DNA of 64,000 nt from REEB95 sp963762425 (GCA_963762425.1 CAVXKY010000019.1:1-64000); one strand, 5' to 3'. Shown: positions 45,230-56,009, counted from the first letter of the stretch. Numbers and translations are program-made. Notes: generated by a model from the letters alone, not told the origin.

Positions 45230-47140
45230 ATGGACGACATGACCATACAGAAGTACGATTGAGACGGCCGAGATCGGAACGCGGACGCCCGCGAAAAAAG
45301 CGGCCGTCGCGCTGAAGGAACACATCATCGAAATCATCAGCGATTCCGGCGAAGGCGCGCAGAAATGCGGCCAGTCCCTGGGCGCGATCGCGGCGCAGAT
45401 GGGCAACGGCGTCTGGACCACGGAGATCATTCCCGCCGAAATCCGCCCGCCGGCGCGCAGCGTCGCCGGCGCCAGCGGCAACCGCATCCGCATCGGCTCG
45501 GGCTACATCACCAACGGCGGCGACGAGACCGACCTGGTGGTGGCGTTCAACGAACAGGTGCTGCTCGGCCGGGTGCGGGCGAAGGAACTCAAGCCCGGTT
45601 GCATCATCCTGCTGGAAAGCATGTGGCGCACCAATACCGATCCGAAGATCGTGGCGTCCTATATCGAGACCCACGACCGGCTCGTGGCCGCGGGATACAA
45701 GGTTTACGAAATTCCGATGGAGCAGGAATGCCATGCCGTCGTCACCGACGCGCGGCGCGGCAAGAACATGTTCGCGCTCGGCATGCTGTGCCACATCTAC
45801 AGCCTCGAGCTGAAGCTGGCGGTGGATCAGATCGTGCTCGCCTTCGGCAAGAAGGACAAAGCCGTCGTCGATTCGAACATCAAGCTGCTGGAAGCCGGGT
45901 ACAAATGGGCGGAAGCCAATCTCGACTTTTGCTACACCATCCCGGCCAAGCGCCCGACCGAACCGCAAATCGTCGATCAACGGCAATACGGCGGTGGCGT
46001 TGGGGGTGATGGCCTCGGGGATGGAGATCTGCGCCATGTACCCGATCACGCCCGCGACCTCGGCCTCGCATTATCTGTCCGAGGTGTTCGAGAAGGTCGG
46101 CGGCATCGTGCACCAGGCCGAGGACGAGATCTCCGCCTGCGCCTTCGCCATCGGGGCTTCTTACGCGGGGAAATGCGCGGTCACCATCACCTCCGGCCCC
46201 GGTTATTCCCTGAAGCAGGAGGCGATCGGGCTCGCGGTCATGGGAGAAATTCCCCTGGTCGTGGTGAACGTCCAGCGCGGCGGCCCCAGCACCGGCCAGC
46301 CGACCAAGATGGAACAAGGCGATCTGATGGCCGCGATTTTCGGCAGCCACGGCGACGCGCCCAAGGTGGTGATGGCGCCGGGCACCATCGAGGAATGTTT
46401 CTACTCCATCATCACCGCGCGCAAGATCGCCGAAACCTTCAACATGGTGGTGGTGGTGCTGTCCGACGCCGGGCCTCGCCACCTCGCAGCAGCCCTTCCC
46501 GCGCCCGAAATTCAGCGAAAGCTGGATGGCGCCGCCGATCGACCAAAGCCCGGTTCCCAAGGGCGCGAAGCCCTACGACTGGGACGACACCACCGGCCTC
46601 GCGCGCCGCTTCATTCCGGGCCAGCCCGGCGGCATGCACACCCTCACCGGGCTCGCGCATGACAGCGACAGCCACGTCGCCTACGACGCCGAAATCAACG
46701 AACAGGCCCTGCGCTTCCGCAGCCTGAAACTGGCCGCGCTGCAAAAAACCCTCAAGGCGCCGGCGGTGTGCGGCGATCCCACGGGCGATCTGCTGGTGAT
46801 CGGCTGGGGCAGCACCAAGGGCGCGATCGAGGAAGCGGTCGGGACGATGCGCGCCGAAGGGTACAAGGTGTCCTCCATGCACCTGCAGTTCCTCCAGCCC
46901 CTGCCGCCGGGGATCAAGGACGTCATGCAGGGGTTCAAGAAGGTCATGACCGTCGAGAGCAACTGGAGCGACCGTCCCCAGGACAAGATCATCGACGAAA
47001 CCAACCGCCGCTATTCCTCGCTGGCGATCCTGCTGCGCGCGCGCTACCTGGTCGATGTCGACTGCTGGAGCGAGGTCAAGGGCCAGCCGATCAAGCCCGG
47101 CACCATCCGCCGCGTCATGATCGAAAAACTGAAACAGTAG
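45230..47140 (+). CDS. 2-oxoacid:ferredoxin oxidoreductase, fused gamma-alpha subunit (frameshifted)
   Basis: This protein of about 635 residues starts at ATG 45230 (MDDMTIQKYD); an indel at once moves the frame near 45260, with others near 45985 and 46470. The gamma domain (residues ~20-230) shows GEGAQKCGQSLGAIAAQMG and GASGNRIRIGSGYITNGGDE; the alpha domain begins VNGNTAVALGVMASGMEI and has the CAMYPITPATSASHYL motif, ITSGPGYSLKQEA and VVNVQRGGPSTGQPTK. The C-terminal third is domain II-like. It is a KorA-type subunit oxidising 2-oxoglutarate or a related 2-oxoacid with CoA. The substrate cannot be fixed from sequence. It forms a heterodimer with the next gene product. Confidence 0.8.
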
Positions 47141-47160
47141 ATGCGGGTTAGGGAAAGGTT

Positions 47161-48149
47161 ATGAACATGATGTCCGCCACCGAGTGTCTGCTGCAGATGC
47201 ACGACGAGCGTTTCGAATTGGAGGATTACCAGGGCGGCGTGCCGCGCTGGTGCACCGGCTGCGGCGACAACGCCATTCTCGCGGCGGTGCAGCGGCTGTG
47301 CCGCGACGAGGCGTTGCGGCCGGAAAAGACCGTGTTCGTGTCCGGGATCGGCTGCTCCAGCCGCTTTCCGCATTACATGAAGACCTACGGTTTCCACGGC
47401 ATCCACGGGCGGGCGCTGCCGGTCGCCGAAGGCGTGAAGATGTCGCGCCCCGACCTGACCGTGTTCGTCAACACCGGCGACGGCGATTGCTGCAGCATCG
47501 GCGCCGCGCACTGGATCCACGCCATCCGCTACAACATGAACCTCACGGTGTTCCTGCACGACAACCAGATTTACGGCCTGACCAAGAAACAGGCGTCGCC
47601 GACCTCGCCGATCGGCACCAAGAGCAACACCACGCCGCGCGGCAGCTATCTCGAGGCCCTGAATCCCCTGACGGTCACGCTCGGCGTCCAGAACGTTTCG
47701 TTCGTCGCCCAGGCGGCCGACTGGATTCCCGAGGTCCTGTTCGACATCGTCAAGGCGGCCTACCACCACAAGGGGCTGTCCTTCGTCCGCATCATCCAGC
47801 GCTGTCCGGAGTGGCTGCCGAAGGCGTTCGATCCCTGGCTGCACGACCCCAGCAAGGTCCAGCTGCTCAATCACGCGAACGGCCTGCAGTTCAGCCCGAG
47901 CCTGTCGAAGGTCTACAAGAACCAGCTGCAGCACGACCCCTCGGACATCAACCGGGCGCGCGAAATCGCCTCCGAGCCGCGACATCATTCCGGTCGGGAT
48001 CCTGTACCGCGACCCAGACGTTGCCCTGTTACGAGGATTTGCGGCTTTCCCGCACCCTGCACACGGCCGAGCAGACGCGGACGGGGCTCGATGCGGAACT
48101 CGACAAGTACACGATCTGGCCGCAAGGCGCGGAGCAAAAGGTGGCGTAA
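47161..48149 (+). CDS. 2-oxoacid:ferredoxin oxidoreductase beta subunit (frameshifted at 3' end)
   Basis: This 329-residue ThDP- and 4Fe-4S-binding subunit has cluster cysteines in PRWCTGCGD and SGIGCSSRFP, with a fourth in IIQRCPEW. The ThDP/Mg motif GDGDCCSIGAAHWIHAIRYN is complete and is followed by HDNQIYGLTKKQASPTS, typical of KorB. Two indels near 47985 and 48025 shift the frame out and back; the real tail reads YEDLRLSRTLHTAEQTRTGL...KVA. It lies 20 bases after the gamma-alpha gene. Confidence 0.83.
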
Positions 48150-48197
48150 GGCGCCGTCATCGGCGCGCAAGACGACGCAAGGCAGGTTGACAAGGAC

Positions 48198-50435
48198 ATG
48201 GACGCGGATACCCAAGCGCAAGTTGCTTTTTTCCTGACCGGCCGGCGGCCGGGCGAACATCTGGACGCGGTCGACGGGCTGGGCCTGCGCCCGGCGCTGT
48301 TCGCCGGATACCGTGAGCTTTCCCGGCTGCGCTACGATTTTCCGCTGGTGCTGGTCCCCGGCCGCGCCGACGGCCAGTTCGCGCAGTCGCTCTCGGGTCT
48401 GGTCGACAACGCCCTCAAAACCGCCGCGCAAGGCGCCGACGCCGAGCGCATCCGGAACCATGCGCTGCGCCTGGAACAGGAGATTCGCGTTCTCGTTGCC
48501 GAAGGCGCGACCGGTTCGTTGTCCGCGCTGTGGGACAAGGCGGCCGGCCAAGCTGACCAAGGGCGCGGACAAGTCCTTCGCCGACAGCCTGAAGCGCGTC
48601 CGCGCCGCGATCAAGTTCGACGGCGAGGTGGCGGATTGCGACGCGGACTTGCCCGCGCGGCTGCTGCGCCACGCCTGGAGCGTGGTGCAGAAGCAGAAAG
48701 CCGAGGCGTTCCGCGCCAATCTCGACCGGCTGGTGCTGAAACTGTCGGACATTTTCAAGGCCTATGACGAACGCTCCGAAACGGGGCGCAGCGCCAAGCA
48801 CCTGAAGGCGTCGGTCGGGACCGGCTTCGGCGATGCGTTCGACTTCGACGCGATGTCGCGCATCCTCGCCAAGGCCCTGCCCAAGGACGAGTTTCCCGAA
48901 AGCCGGCGCAAGCGCATCCGCGCGCTGCTCGACGTTCTGGGCAAGCAGCAGTTCTTTCCCGCCCCCGCCCCCGCCGCCGCGCCGGCGAAAAAGACCGCCG
49001 CCGCCAAGCCCTATGCCTTCCTGTTCGACAGCTGCGCCGAGGCGCTGCAGGCTTTCCGCGAGCGTTTGCCCAAGCTGATCGAACTCGCCAAGGCCATCGC
49101 GGTCGCCGAGCTGGAAATCGACGGGCAGTACGACGAAGCCAAGCACGACGCGTTGTTCGAGCAATTCGGCGCGAACGGCCTCGACCCGCAGGAGCTGGCG
49201 CCGTTCCCCGACTATCTGGTCTGCGTCAACGCCGGAAAATTGCAGGCGTCCGAGCACGCCCAGCTGATGGAAATCCTGTCCTCGAGCCTGCCGATCAAGG
49301 TGCTGTTCCAGATCGACGACATCCTCGAGGAGGCGCCGGACAGCGAAGGCAGCCTCACCACCGGCATGCGCAGCCGGCAGATCGCCAACATGGCGATCGG
49401 CCTCAACCAGGTCTATGTGCTGCAATCGAGCAGCTCGAACCTGTTCCAGTTCCGCGAGCGTCTGCTGCGCGGGCTGGCTTATCGCGGGCCCGCGCTGTTC
49501 AGCGTGTTCTCGGGCGCGAGCGCGCAAGGCCTCCGGCCTGCCGCCCTATCTGATGGCGGCGGCGGCGATGGAATCGCGCGCCTTCCCGGCCTTCACCTAC
49601 GATCCGTCGGCGGGCGCGGATTGGGCGTCGCGTTTCTTCCTCGATGCCAATTCGCAGATGGAACTCGATTGGCCGATCCAGAATTTTTCCTACGAGGACG
49701 AGGCGCATCAGAGCGTGTCGGAGGATTTGGCCTTCACCCTGGTCGATTTCGTCGCCAGCGACCGCCGTTACGCCCGGCATCTGGCGCGGGTTCCGCGCCA
49801 GAAGTGGAACGGCAGCCTGATCCCGGTGGACGAATCGCTGACGCGCGAACGGAAGGGCCTGCCGGACAAGGTGCCCAGCCTGCTGATGGTCGACGCGCCA
49901 GAACGTGCTGCAGAAAGTGATCGTCGACGAAAGGCTGATCCGCGAGGCGCGCCGCTGCCGCGAGATGTGGCACAGCCTGCAGGAGCTGGGCGGGGTGCAC
50001 AATTCGCACGCCGAAAAGCTGCTCGCGCGCGAGAAGAAGACCTGGGAAGAGCGCATGCGGCAGGAAGCCGAGACCCACGCGGCGGCGGCGCCGGTGGCAT
50101 CCGCGCCGGTTGCGGCGGCCAAGCCGGCGGCTTCGGCCGCGCCGGCAGCGGCCAGCGCGCCGGTGGAGCAGGAGCCGGAACACCCGCCCGGCGAGGCCTA
50201 TATCGAGACGCCGCGGTGCTCGACCTGCAACGAGTGCACCCAGATCAACAACAAGATGTTCGCCTATGACGGCAACAAGCAGGCCTATATCGCCGACATC
50301 AACGCCGGCACCTACGCGCAGCTGGTCGAAGCCGCGGAGAGCTGCCAGGTGGCCGTCATCCATCCCGGCAAGCCGAAAAACCCGAACGAGCCGGGCCTCG
50401 AAGACCTGCTCAAACGCGCCGAGGCGTTCCAGTAG
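48198..50435 (+). CDS. Large protein with degenerate PFOR-like TPP domain and C-terminal ferredoxin domain (frameshifted)
   Basis: This protein of about 745 residues has frame changes near 48545, 49530 and 49895. The first 330 residues (start MDADTQAQVAFFLTGRRPGE) are not recognised. Residues ~335-440 follow the order of the pyruvate:ferredoxin oxidoreductase C-terminal TPP domain: YLVCVNAGK (where PFOR has its GDG), IKVLFQIDDI (for VLVLDTE), IANMAIGLNQVYVLQ (for xxMAMxYGxVYVAQ) and RGPALFSVFSGA (for GPSLIIAYxPC). The GDG motif is lost, so TPP binding is doubtful. After AFPAFTYDPSAGADWASRFF and an Ala/Pro linker (residues ~620-665) comes a one-cluster ferredoxin motif, CSTCNEC with a later Cys in ESCQVAVIHPGKP. 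It is the last gene of the oxidoreductase cluster. I infer an electron-transfer or scaffold subunit for the oxidoreductase. Confidence 0.6.
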
Positions 50436-50454
50436 ATTCAGTTGAAGGGAAAAC

Positions 50455-50531
50455 TGGTAGCGGGGGAGGGATTTGAACCCCCGACCTCGGGATTATGATT
50501 CCCTTGCTCTAACCAACTGAGCTACCCCGCC
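50455..50531 (-). tRNA. tRNA-Met(CAT), elongator
   Basis: This is a 77-base cloverleaf on the minus strand with encoded CCA. It starts GGCGGGGTAGCTCAGTTGG; the anticodon stem-loop is GGGAATCATAATCCC and the T-arm GGGGGTTCAAATCCCTC. The paired acceptor start excludes initiator tRNA. A CAT anticodon could also be tRNA-Ile2 with lysidine, but the body matches the usual alphaproteobacterial elongator Met type. Confidence 0.88.
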
Positions 50532-50581
50532 ACCGAGGGCCGGATATAGATAGCGCGGTGCTTGCCGTCAAGCGACCGGGT

Positions 50582-51685
50582 TCAGGATGATGGGGCTTCC
50601 GCCCGCTGTTTCGCGCGTTCGCTCGCCTTGAGCTTGACCGAGGCCGATTTGAGCTGGCCGCAGGCGGCGAGGATGTCGCGCCCGCGCGGCGTCCGCACCG
50701 GCGAGGCATAACCCGCGGCGTTGACGATATCGCCGAAGGCGTTGATCGCCTCCTCGGTTGAACACTCAAAAGGCGCGCCCGGCCACGGGTTGAACGGGAT
50801 GAGATTGACCTTGGCCGGGATGCCGGCGAGGAGAGTCACCAGCGCGCGCGCCTCGGCCGGGCTGTCGTTCACGCCCTTCAGCATCACGTATTCGAAGGTG
50901 ATGCGCCGCGCGTTGCTCGAACTCGGATAGCTGCGGCAGGCATCGAGCAATTGCTTGAGCGGATATTTCTTGTTGAGCGGCACCAGCGTGTCGCGGAGAT
51001 CGTCGGTCACGGCGTGGAGCGAGATCGCCAGATTGACCGCGAGTTCCTGCCCCACCCGCTCGATCATGGGTGCTACGCCGGCGGTCGACAGCGTGATCTT
51101 GCGCTTCGAGACCGACAGGCCTTCGTGGTCCATGGCGATTTTGATCGCCTTCGCCACGTTGTCGTAATTGTAGAGCGGCTCGCCCATGCCCATGAGCACG
51201 ATATTGGTGAGCTGGCGGTCATCATGGGGCGACGGCCATTCGCCCAGATCGTCGCGCGCCACCATGATCTGGCCGACGATCTCGGATGCTTCAAGATTAC
51301 GGACGAGCCTTTGCGTGCCGGTGTGGCAGAATTTGCAGGTGAGCGTGCAGCCCACCTGCGAGGAGACGCAGAGCGTGCCGCGATCCTCCTCGGGAATATG
51401 CACGCATTCGGCTTCCTGCCCGTCGGCGAAGGCCAACAGCCATTTGCGCGTGCCGTCGATCGAGGCCTGCGCCCGCGAAATCGCCGGCCGCGCCACGGCG
51501 TAGCGTTCGGCCAGTTGCTCGCGGAATTTCTTCGACAGCGTGGTCATGGATGAGAAATCCCGCGCGCCGCGGTGATAGATCCAATGCCACAGCTGGCGCG
51601 CGCGAAAGGGCTCGGCGCCCATCGCCTTCATCTCGGCCGCGAGTTCCTCGCGCGAGAGGCCCACCAAATTTTTGAGATTGCTCAT
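50582..51685 (-). CDS. rlmN: 23S rRNA (adenine-2503-C2)-methyltransferase RlmN
   Basis: This 367-residue radical SAM enzyme also modifies A37 of some tRNAs. The cluster motif is CTLTCKFC; SSQVGCT, VLMGMGEPLYNYDN and LAISLHAVTDDLRD are conserved; the C-terminal resolving cysteine lies in VRTPRGRDILAACGQL. ATG 51685 (MSNLKNLVGLSREEL) fits the family start; the longer frame to 51778 does not. Confidence 0.92.
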   Translation of the reverse strand: MSNLKNLVGLSREELAAEMKAMGAEPFRARQLWHWIYHRGARDFSSMTTLSKKFREQLAERYAVARPAISRAQASIDGTRKWLLAFADGQEAECVHIPEEDRGTLCVSSQVGCTLTCKFCHTGTQRLVRNLEASEIVGQIMVARDDLGEWPSPHDDRQLTNIVLMGMGEPLYNYDNVAKAIKIAMDHEGLSVSKRKITLSTAGVAPMIERVGQELAVNLAISLHAVTDDLRDTLVPLNKKYPLKQLLDACRSYPSSSNARRITFEYVMLKGVNDSPAEARALVTLLAGIPAKVNLIPFNPWPGAPFECSTEEAINAFGDIVNAAGYASPVRTPRGRDILAACGQLKSASVKLKASERAKQRAEAPSS

Positions 51686-51740
51686 GATGAAGGGAATATA
51701 GGGCTTGCCGCCTGTCGTTACAGCCCCTGCAAATCCGGGC

Positions 51741-52286
51741 CTATCGCTTGTAGTTACAGGCCTTATCGATCGCCTCAAGCGCTACCGAGAATCCCTCGAG
51801 CGCGTAGGTGTCGGTGGTGGCGACGCCGCGCGCCGAGCTCGCCTTCAGCACCGCGCTTTTGCCCCGCGCCATCGCCTCGGTGATCGCCTTGTCGGTTGGC
51901 GAATCGGGCGACCAGGCCGCGTTCTTCTCGATGAAGAGCTGGTATTTCTTGCCGTCGATGATGAGCTCGGCCTTGGCGCCGTCCTTGGCGGCATAGCCCA
52001 GATCGAAGTTCACGACGTTGAAGGCCTTGTCGCCCAGGCGATGGGCGATCACCGCGTCGACGCGGCCGCGCGCGGCGCCGGAAGGCAGCGTCTTGGCCGG
52101 ATGGCCGGCCAGGTAGCAGGTCTTGCCGCCCTTTTCGGGAAAGCTATAGGCCTCCCAGCCCTTGGCCCCGCCGAGCGCGGTGGGGCTGGCGGGCGGCGGC
52201 GGCTGGTTGGGCGGGGTCTGCGCCCAGGCGGGATAGGCTATGGCGAGGCAGGCCAGAACGGCGAGCCCGCGAAGGTGGCGTTGCAT
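51741..52286 (-). CDS. Invasion-associated locus B (IalB) family protein
   Basis: This 181-residue secreted protein has the signal peptide GLAVLACLAIAYPAWAQ, then a Pro-rich spacer and an IalB-like domain (GWEAYSFPEKGGKTCYLAGH, ITEAMARGKSAVLKASSARG, DTYALEGFSVALEAIDKAC). Family members are common in free-living alphaproteobacteria; the name comes from Bartonella and does not imply virulence here. Confidence 0.78.
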   Translation of the reverse strand: MQRHLRGLAVLACLAIAYPAWAQTPPNQPPPPASPTALGGAKGWEAYSFPEKGGKTCYLAGHPAKTLPSGAARGRVDAVIAHRLGDKAFNVVNFDLGYAAKDGAKAELIIDGKKYQLFIEKNAAWSPDSPTDKAITEAMARGKSAVLKASSARGVATTDTYALEGFSVALEAIDKACNYKR

Positions 52287-52473
52287 GGAAGCAACATAGC
52301 CAAGGCATCTCGCTCTGCCAATCGCGGCGAGCCGGTTTTGTAAAGGATTGTTACGGTCCTGCCGCGCGATTTGACGGCGAATCCGCCCTCGAAACGCGCA
52401 AAATCGCTCGAAAGCCGCCGCGTTAACGGTTTATGATGGCCGTAGCCCTTGAGAGGGGTGAGGGAGAGGCGGC

Positions 52474-53040
52474 ATGAGCGTCGTCCGTCAGGCGCGGCTT
52501 GAAGACGCCCAGGCGATCGCGAAGATCGAGATCGAAACCTGGCGCGCGACCTATGCCGGCATGTTGCCGGACCGGGTGCTGCTCAACATGTCCGAGCGCC
52601 GCCAAATCCCGTCCTGGGCGAGCTTCCTGCGCCACCGGCCCGAGGATGTCTGGGTGGCGGAACAATCCGGATTGGGCGTGGTCGGCTTCGGCAATTGCGG
52701 CACGCAGCGCGACAGCGCGGTCGATTACAGCGGCGAGGTCTACACGCTCTACGTGCTGCCCGATCTGCAAAGCCGCGGGCTGGGGCGCGAATTGCTGCGC
52801 GCGCTGTTCGCCCGGCTCGAGGATGGCGGCCACCGTTCGGCCCTGGTCTGGGTCGTGCGCGGCAACCCGGCGCGGTTTTTCTACGAGCGGTTGGGCGGCA
52901 AGCAGGTGATGCACCGCCCGATCCCGGTGGCGGGCCAGCCGATCCAGGCGATCGCCTATGGCTGGCGCGACCTGGCCACGGTGCTGGGCCAGACGGCGCA
53001 AAAAAGCCGCGGCATCGCCGGCGACAAACCGGGCGAATAA
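52474..53040 (+). CDS. GNAT-family N-acetyltransferase
   Basis: This 188-residue acetyltransferase starts with ARLEDAQAIAKIEIETWRATYAG, a common N-terminal motif of this family. The acetyl-CoA site is VLPDLQSRGLGRELL. The substrate is unknown. It is convergent with cobT. Confidence 0.78.
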   Translation: MSVVRQARLEDAQAIAKIEIETWRATYAGMLPDRVLLNMSERRQIPSWASFLRHRPEDVWVAEQSGLGVVGFGNCGTQRDSAVDYSGEVYTLYVLPDLQSRGLGRELLRALFARLEDGGHRSALVWVVRGNPARFFYERLGGKQVMHRPIPVAGQPIQAIAYGWRDLATVLGQTAQKSRGIAGDKPGE

Positions 53041-53069
53041 TCCACCGATAAGACTTAGGCCGCCAAGGA

Positions 53070-54947
53070 TCAGCCGGCGGCGCGCAGCTTCGGCCCGCGG
53101 CGCGGCGTGGTCTGGGCCGGCGCGTCCTCGTCGAACAGTTCCGCCAGGCGTTCCAGCATGGTGCCGCCCAGCTGCTCGGCGTCGACGATGGTGACGGCGC
53201 GGCGGTAATAGCGCGTCACGTCATGGCCGATGCCGATGGCGGTCAATTCCACCGGCGAGGTCTTTTCGATGCGCGCGATCACCTCGCGCAGATGGCGTTC
53301 GAGATAATTCCCGGGATTGACCGACAGCGTCGAATCGTCGACCGGCGCGCCGTCGGAAATCACCATCAGGATCTTGCGCTGCTCCGGCCGGCCGATCAGC
53401 CGCTCATGCGCCCATAACAGCGCCTCGCCGTCGATGTTCTCCTTGAGGATGCCCTCGCGCAGCATCAGGCCCAGGCTCTTGCGCGCGCGGCGCCACGGCT
53501 CGTCGGCCGATTTGTAGATGATGTGGCGAAGGTCGTTGAGCCGCCCCGGGTTCGCCGGCTTGCCGGCCGCGATCCAGCGCTCGCGCGACTGGCCGCCCTT
53601 CCAGGCGCGGGTGGTGAAGCCCAGAATCTCGACCTTGACGCCGCAGCGCTCCAGCGTGCGCGCCAGGATGTCGGCGCTCATCGCCGCCACGGTGATCGGC
53701 CGGCCCCTCATGGAGCCGGAATTGTCGATGAGCAGCGTCACCACCGTGTCGCGGAACGCGGTTTCCTTCTCGCGCTTGTAGCTCAAGGGATAGATCGGAT
53801 TGGTGACGACGCGGTCGAGCCGGGCCGAATCCAGCATGCCCTCCTCGAGATCGAATTCCCACGACCGCGCCTGCTTGGCCAAGAGCCGCCGCTGCAGACG
53901 GTTGGCGAGCCGCGCGATGATGCTTTGCAGATGCGCCAGCTGCTGGTCGAGCAGGCCCCTGAGCCGGGTCAGCTCGTCGGCGTCGCACAGGCTCGCCGCC
54001 TCGACCACCTCGTCGCATTCGGCGGTGAAGGCGCGGTAGACCGCGGGATCGTCGTTGGCGCCCCGGTTTCGCGGCAGCAATCCGGGCCGCCCCGGCCGGC
54101 CGGGATCCTCGTCGCCGGCGCCGGGCATGGCCTCGCCCTCGACCTCCTCGGCGCCCGCGGCGTCGCCGTCTTCCTTCTCCTTGTCGGGCGAACCGCCTTC
54201 GAGCGCGCCCTGCGCGCCCGAACTCGCCCCCTCGCCGTCCTGGTTCTCGCTGTCGCCGTCCTCGATCTTGTCGCTGTCGTCCTCGGAATTCTCGCCGGTG
54301 TCCTCCTCCTCGGCCTCGCCGAGATCGAGGTCGAGATCGTGGATCAGCTGGCGCGCGGTCTTGGCGTAGGCCGCCTGGTCGGCGACGTGCTTCTGCAATT
54401 CCAAGAGGTCGCGCGCCACCTTGCCTTCGAGATAGGGCCGCCACAGCTCGGCCACCTGGCGGGCGGCGGGCGGCGGCGGAGCGCCGGTCAGGGTCTCGCG
54501 CACCAGCAGGCGGATCGCCTCGGCCAGGGTCGCGTCGTTGCGCTCGGCGATGTGCTCGTAGCCTTGGCGGCGATAACGCTCGTCGAGCATGGCGGCGAGG
54601 TTTCCGGCCACGCCCGCCATGCGCCGCGCGCCCAGCGCCTCGACCCGGGCCTGCTCGACGCCCTCGAAGATGCTGCGCGCGGTCTCGCCCTGGGGCGCGC
54701 GGCGGGAATGGACCGCGGTGTCGTGATAGCGCAGCTTGAGCGCGATGGCGTCGGCCGCGCCCCGCACCGGGGCGGCCTCTTTCTCCGAGAGGTCGCGCGC
54801 CGGCAGCGGCAGGCGCACCCGCGTGCCCGAGGATCCGGGAGGTTCGGCCCCATAGGTGACCTGAACGTCGGCGCGCTCGGATATCGCGCGCAGCGTCGCC
54901 GCGGTGGCGCGCTTGAAGACTTCGACGGGTGATTCGTTGTCCGGCAT
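53070..54947 (-). CDS. cobT: Cobaltochelatase subunit CobT
   Basis: This 625-residue subunit of aerobic cobaltochelatase (CobNST) inserts Co into hydrogenobyrinate a,c-diamide. It has an N-terminal helical region, a very acidic linker (residues ~210-285, rich in Glu/Asp/Gly) and a C-terminal VWA domain with the MIDAS motif LLIDNSGSMRGRP. It lies 18 bases downstream of cobS on the same strand. Indicates the late oxygen-dependent B12 route, relevant to the B12-dependent mutase in this window. Confidence 0.92.
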   Translation of the reverse strand: MPDNESPVEVFKRATAATLRAISERADVQVTYGAEPPGSSGTRVRLPLPARDLSEKEAAPVRGAADAIALKLRYHDTAVHSRRAPQGETARSIFEGVEQARVEALGARRMAGVAGNLAAMLDERYRRQGYEHIAERNDATLAEAIRLLVRETLTGAPPPPAARQVAELWRPYLEGKVARDLLELQKHVADQAAYAKTARQLIHDLDLDLGEAEEEDTGENSEDDSDKIEDGDSENQDGEGASSGAQGALEGGSPDKEKEDGDAAGAEEVEGEAMPGAGDEDPGRPGRPGLLPRNRGANDDPAVYRAFTAECDEVVEAASLCDADELTRLRGLLDQQLAHLQSIIARLANRLQRRLLAKQARSWEFDLEEGMLDSARLDRVVTNPIYPLSYKREKETAFRDTVVTLLIDNSGSMRGRPITVAAMSADILARTLERCGVKVEILGFTTRAWKGGQSRERWIAAGKPANPGRLNDLRHIIYKSADEPWRRARKSLGLMLREGILKENIDGEALLWAHERLIGRPEQRKILMVISDGAPVDDSTLSVNPGNYLERHLREVIARIEKTSPVELTAIGIGHDVTRYYRRAVTIVDAEQLGGTMLERLAELFDEDAPAQTTPRRGPKLRAAG

Positions 54948-54965
54948 GGATCGAGCCCCGCCGCC

Positions 54966-55968
54966 TCAGGCGGTATTGGTGCGAACCCCGGTTTCCTTGA
55001 GCTCGCTTCCCATGCAGCGCTGGTAGTATTCGGCCACGGTGGCGCGTTCCACCTCGTCGCATTTGTTGAGGAAGGTGGTGCGGAAGGCGAAAGCGAGATC
55101 GTTGAAGATGCGGTTGTTCTCGGCCCAGGTGATGCACGGTGCGCGGCGACATCACGGTCGAGATGTCGCCGGCGATGAAGCCGGCGCGGGTCAATTCGGC
55201 CAGCGCCACCATGGCGTGAACCTGGCGGCGGCCTTCCTCGTTGTCGTAGGACGGCGCCTTGGCCAGCACGATCTCGACCTCGGCGTCATGCGGCAGGTAG
55301 TTGAGCGTGGCGACGATGTTCCAGCGGTCCATCTGGCCCTGGTTGATCTGCTGCGTGCCGTGATAGAGGCCGGTGGTGTCGCCCAGGCCCACGGTATTGG
55401 TGGTGGCGAAGAGCCGGAAGGCGGGATGCGGGCGGATGACGCGGTTCTGGTCGAGCAGCGTCAGCTTGCCGTCGACCTCGAGCACGCGCTGGATGACGAA
55501 CATCACGTCCGGGCGGCCGGCGTCGTATTCGTCGAACACCAGCGCGGTCGGATGCTGCAACGCCCAGGGCAGCAGGCCTTCGCGGAATTCCGTCACCTGC
55601 ATGCCGTCGCGCAGCACGATCGCGTCCTTGCCGACCAGGTCGATGCGGCTGATATGGCTGTCCAGATTGACGCGGATGCAGGGCCAGTTGAGCCGCGCGG
55701 CGACCTGCTCGATATGCGTCGACTTGCCGGTGCCGTGATAGCCCTGGATCAGCACGCGCCGGTTGAAGGCGAAGCCCGCCAGGATCGCCAGCGTGGTGTC
55801 GCGGTCGAAGCGGTAGGCCTCGTCGATATCGGGCACGTGGTCGCTCGGCCGCGAGAAGGCCGGGACCTGCATGTCGGAATCGACGCCGAAGGTCTGCCGG
55901 ACCGAGACGGTGATGTCGGGCCGGTCGAGATTGTCGGCGGGCGAAGCGGTGTTTTGTGTCGGTGTCAT
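54966..55968 (-). CDS. cobS: Cobaltochelatase AAA+ subunit CobS (one frameshift)
   Basis: This protein of about 333 residues is a MoxR-type AAA+ ATPase. It shows the CobS N-terminus (DITVSVRQTFGVDSDMQVPAF), Walker A GYHGTGKST, Walker B ALVFDEYDAGRP and sensor-1 FATTNTVGLGD. An indel near 55138 shifts the frame; the right tail (TWAENNRIFNDLAFAFRTTF ... RTNTA) ends at TGA 54966. Total length then equals the family norm, so a sequence error is likely. It forms a complex with CobT. Confidence 0.9.
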
Positions 55969-56009
55969 GAGCGTGCTGCTTGTCGGACCTTGTGAACCGG
56001 GGAAGAAAT

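Noticed and set aside
50455..50531. The CAT tRNA as tRNA-Ile2 or initiator tRNA
   Set aside because: The paired first acceptor base excludes initiator, and the arms match the common alphaproteobacterial elongator Met tRNA; Ile2 is less likely though not formally excluded.
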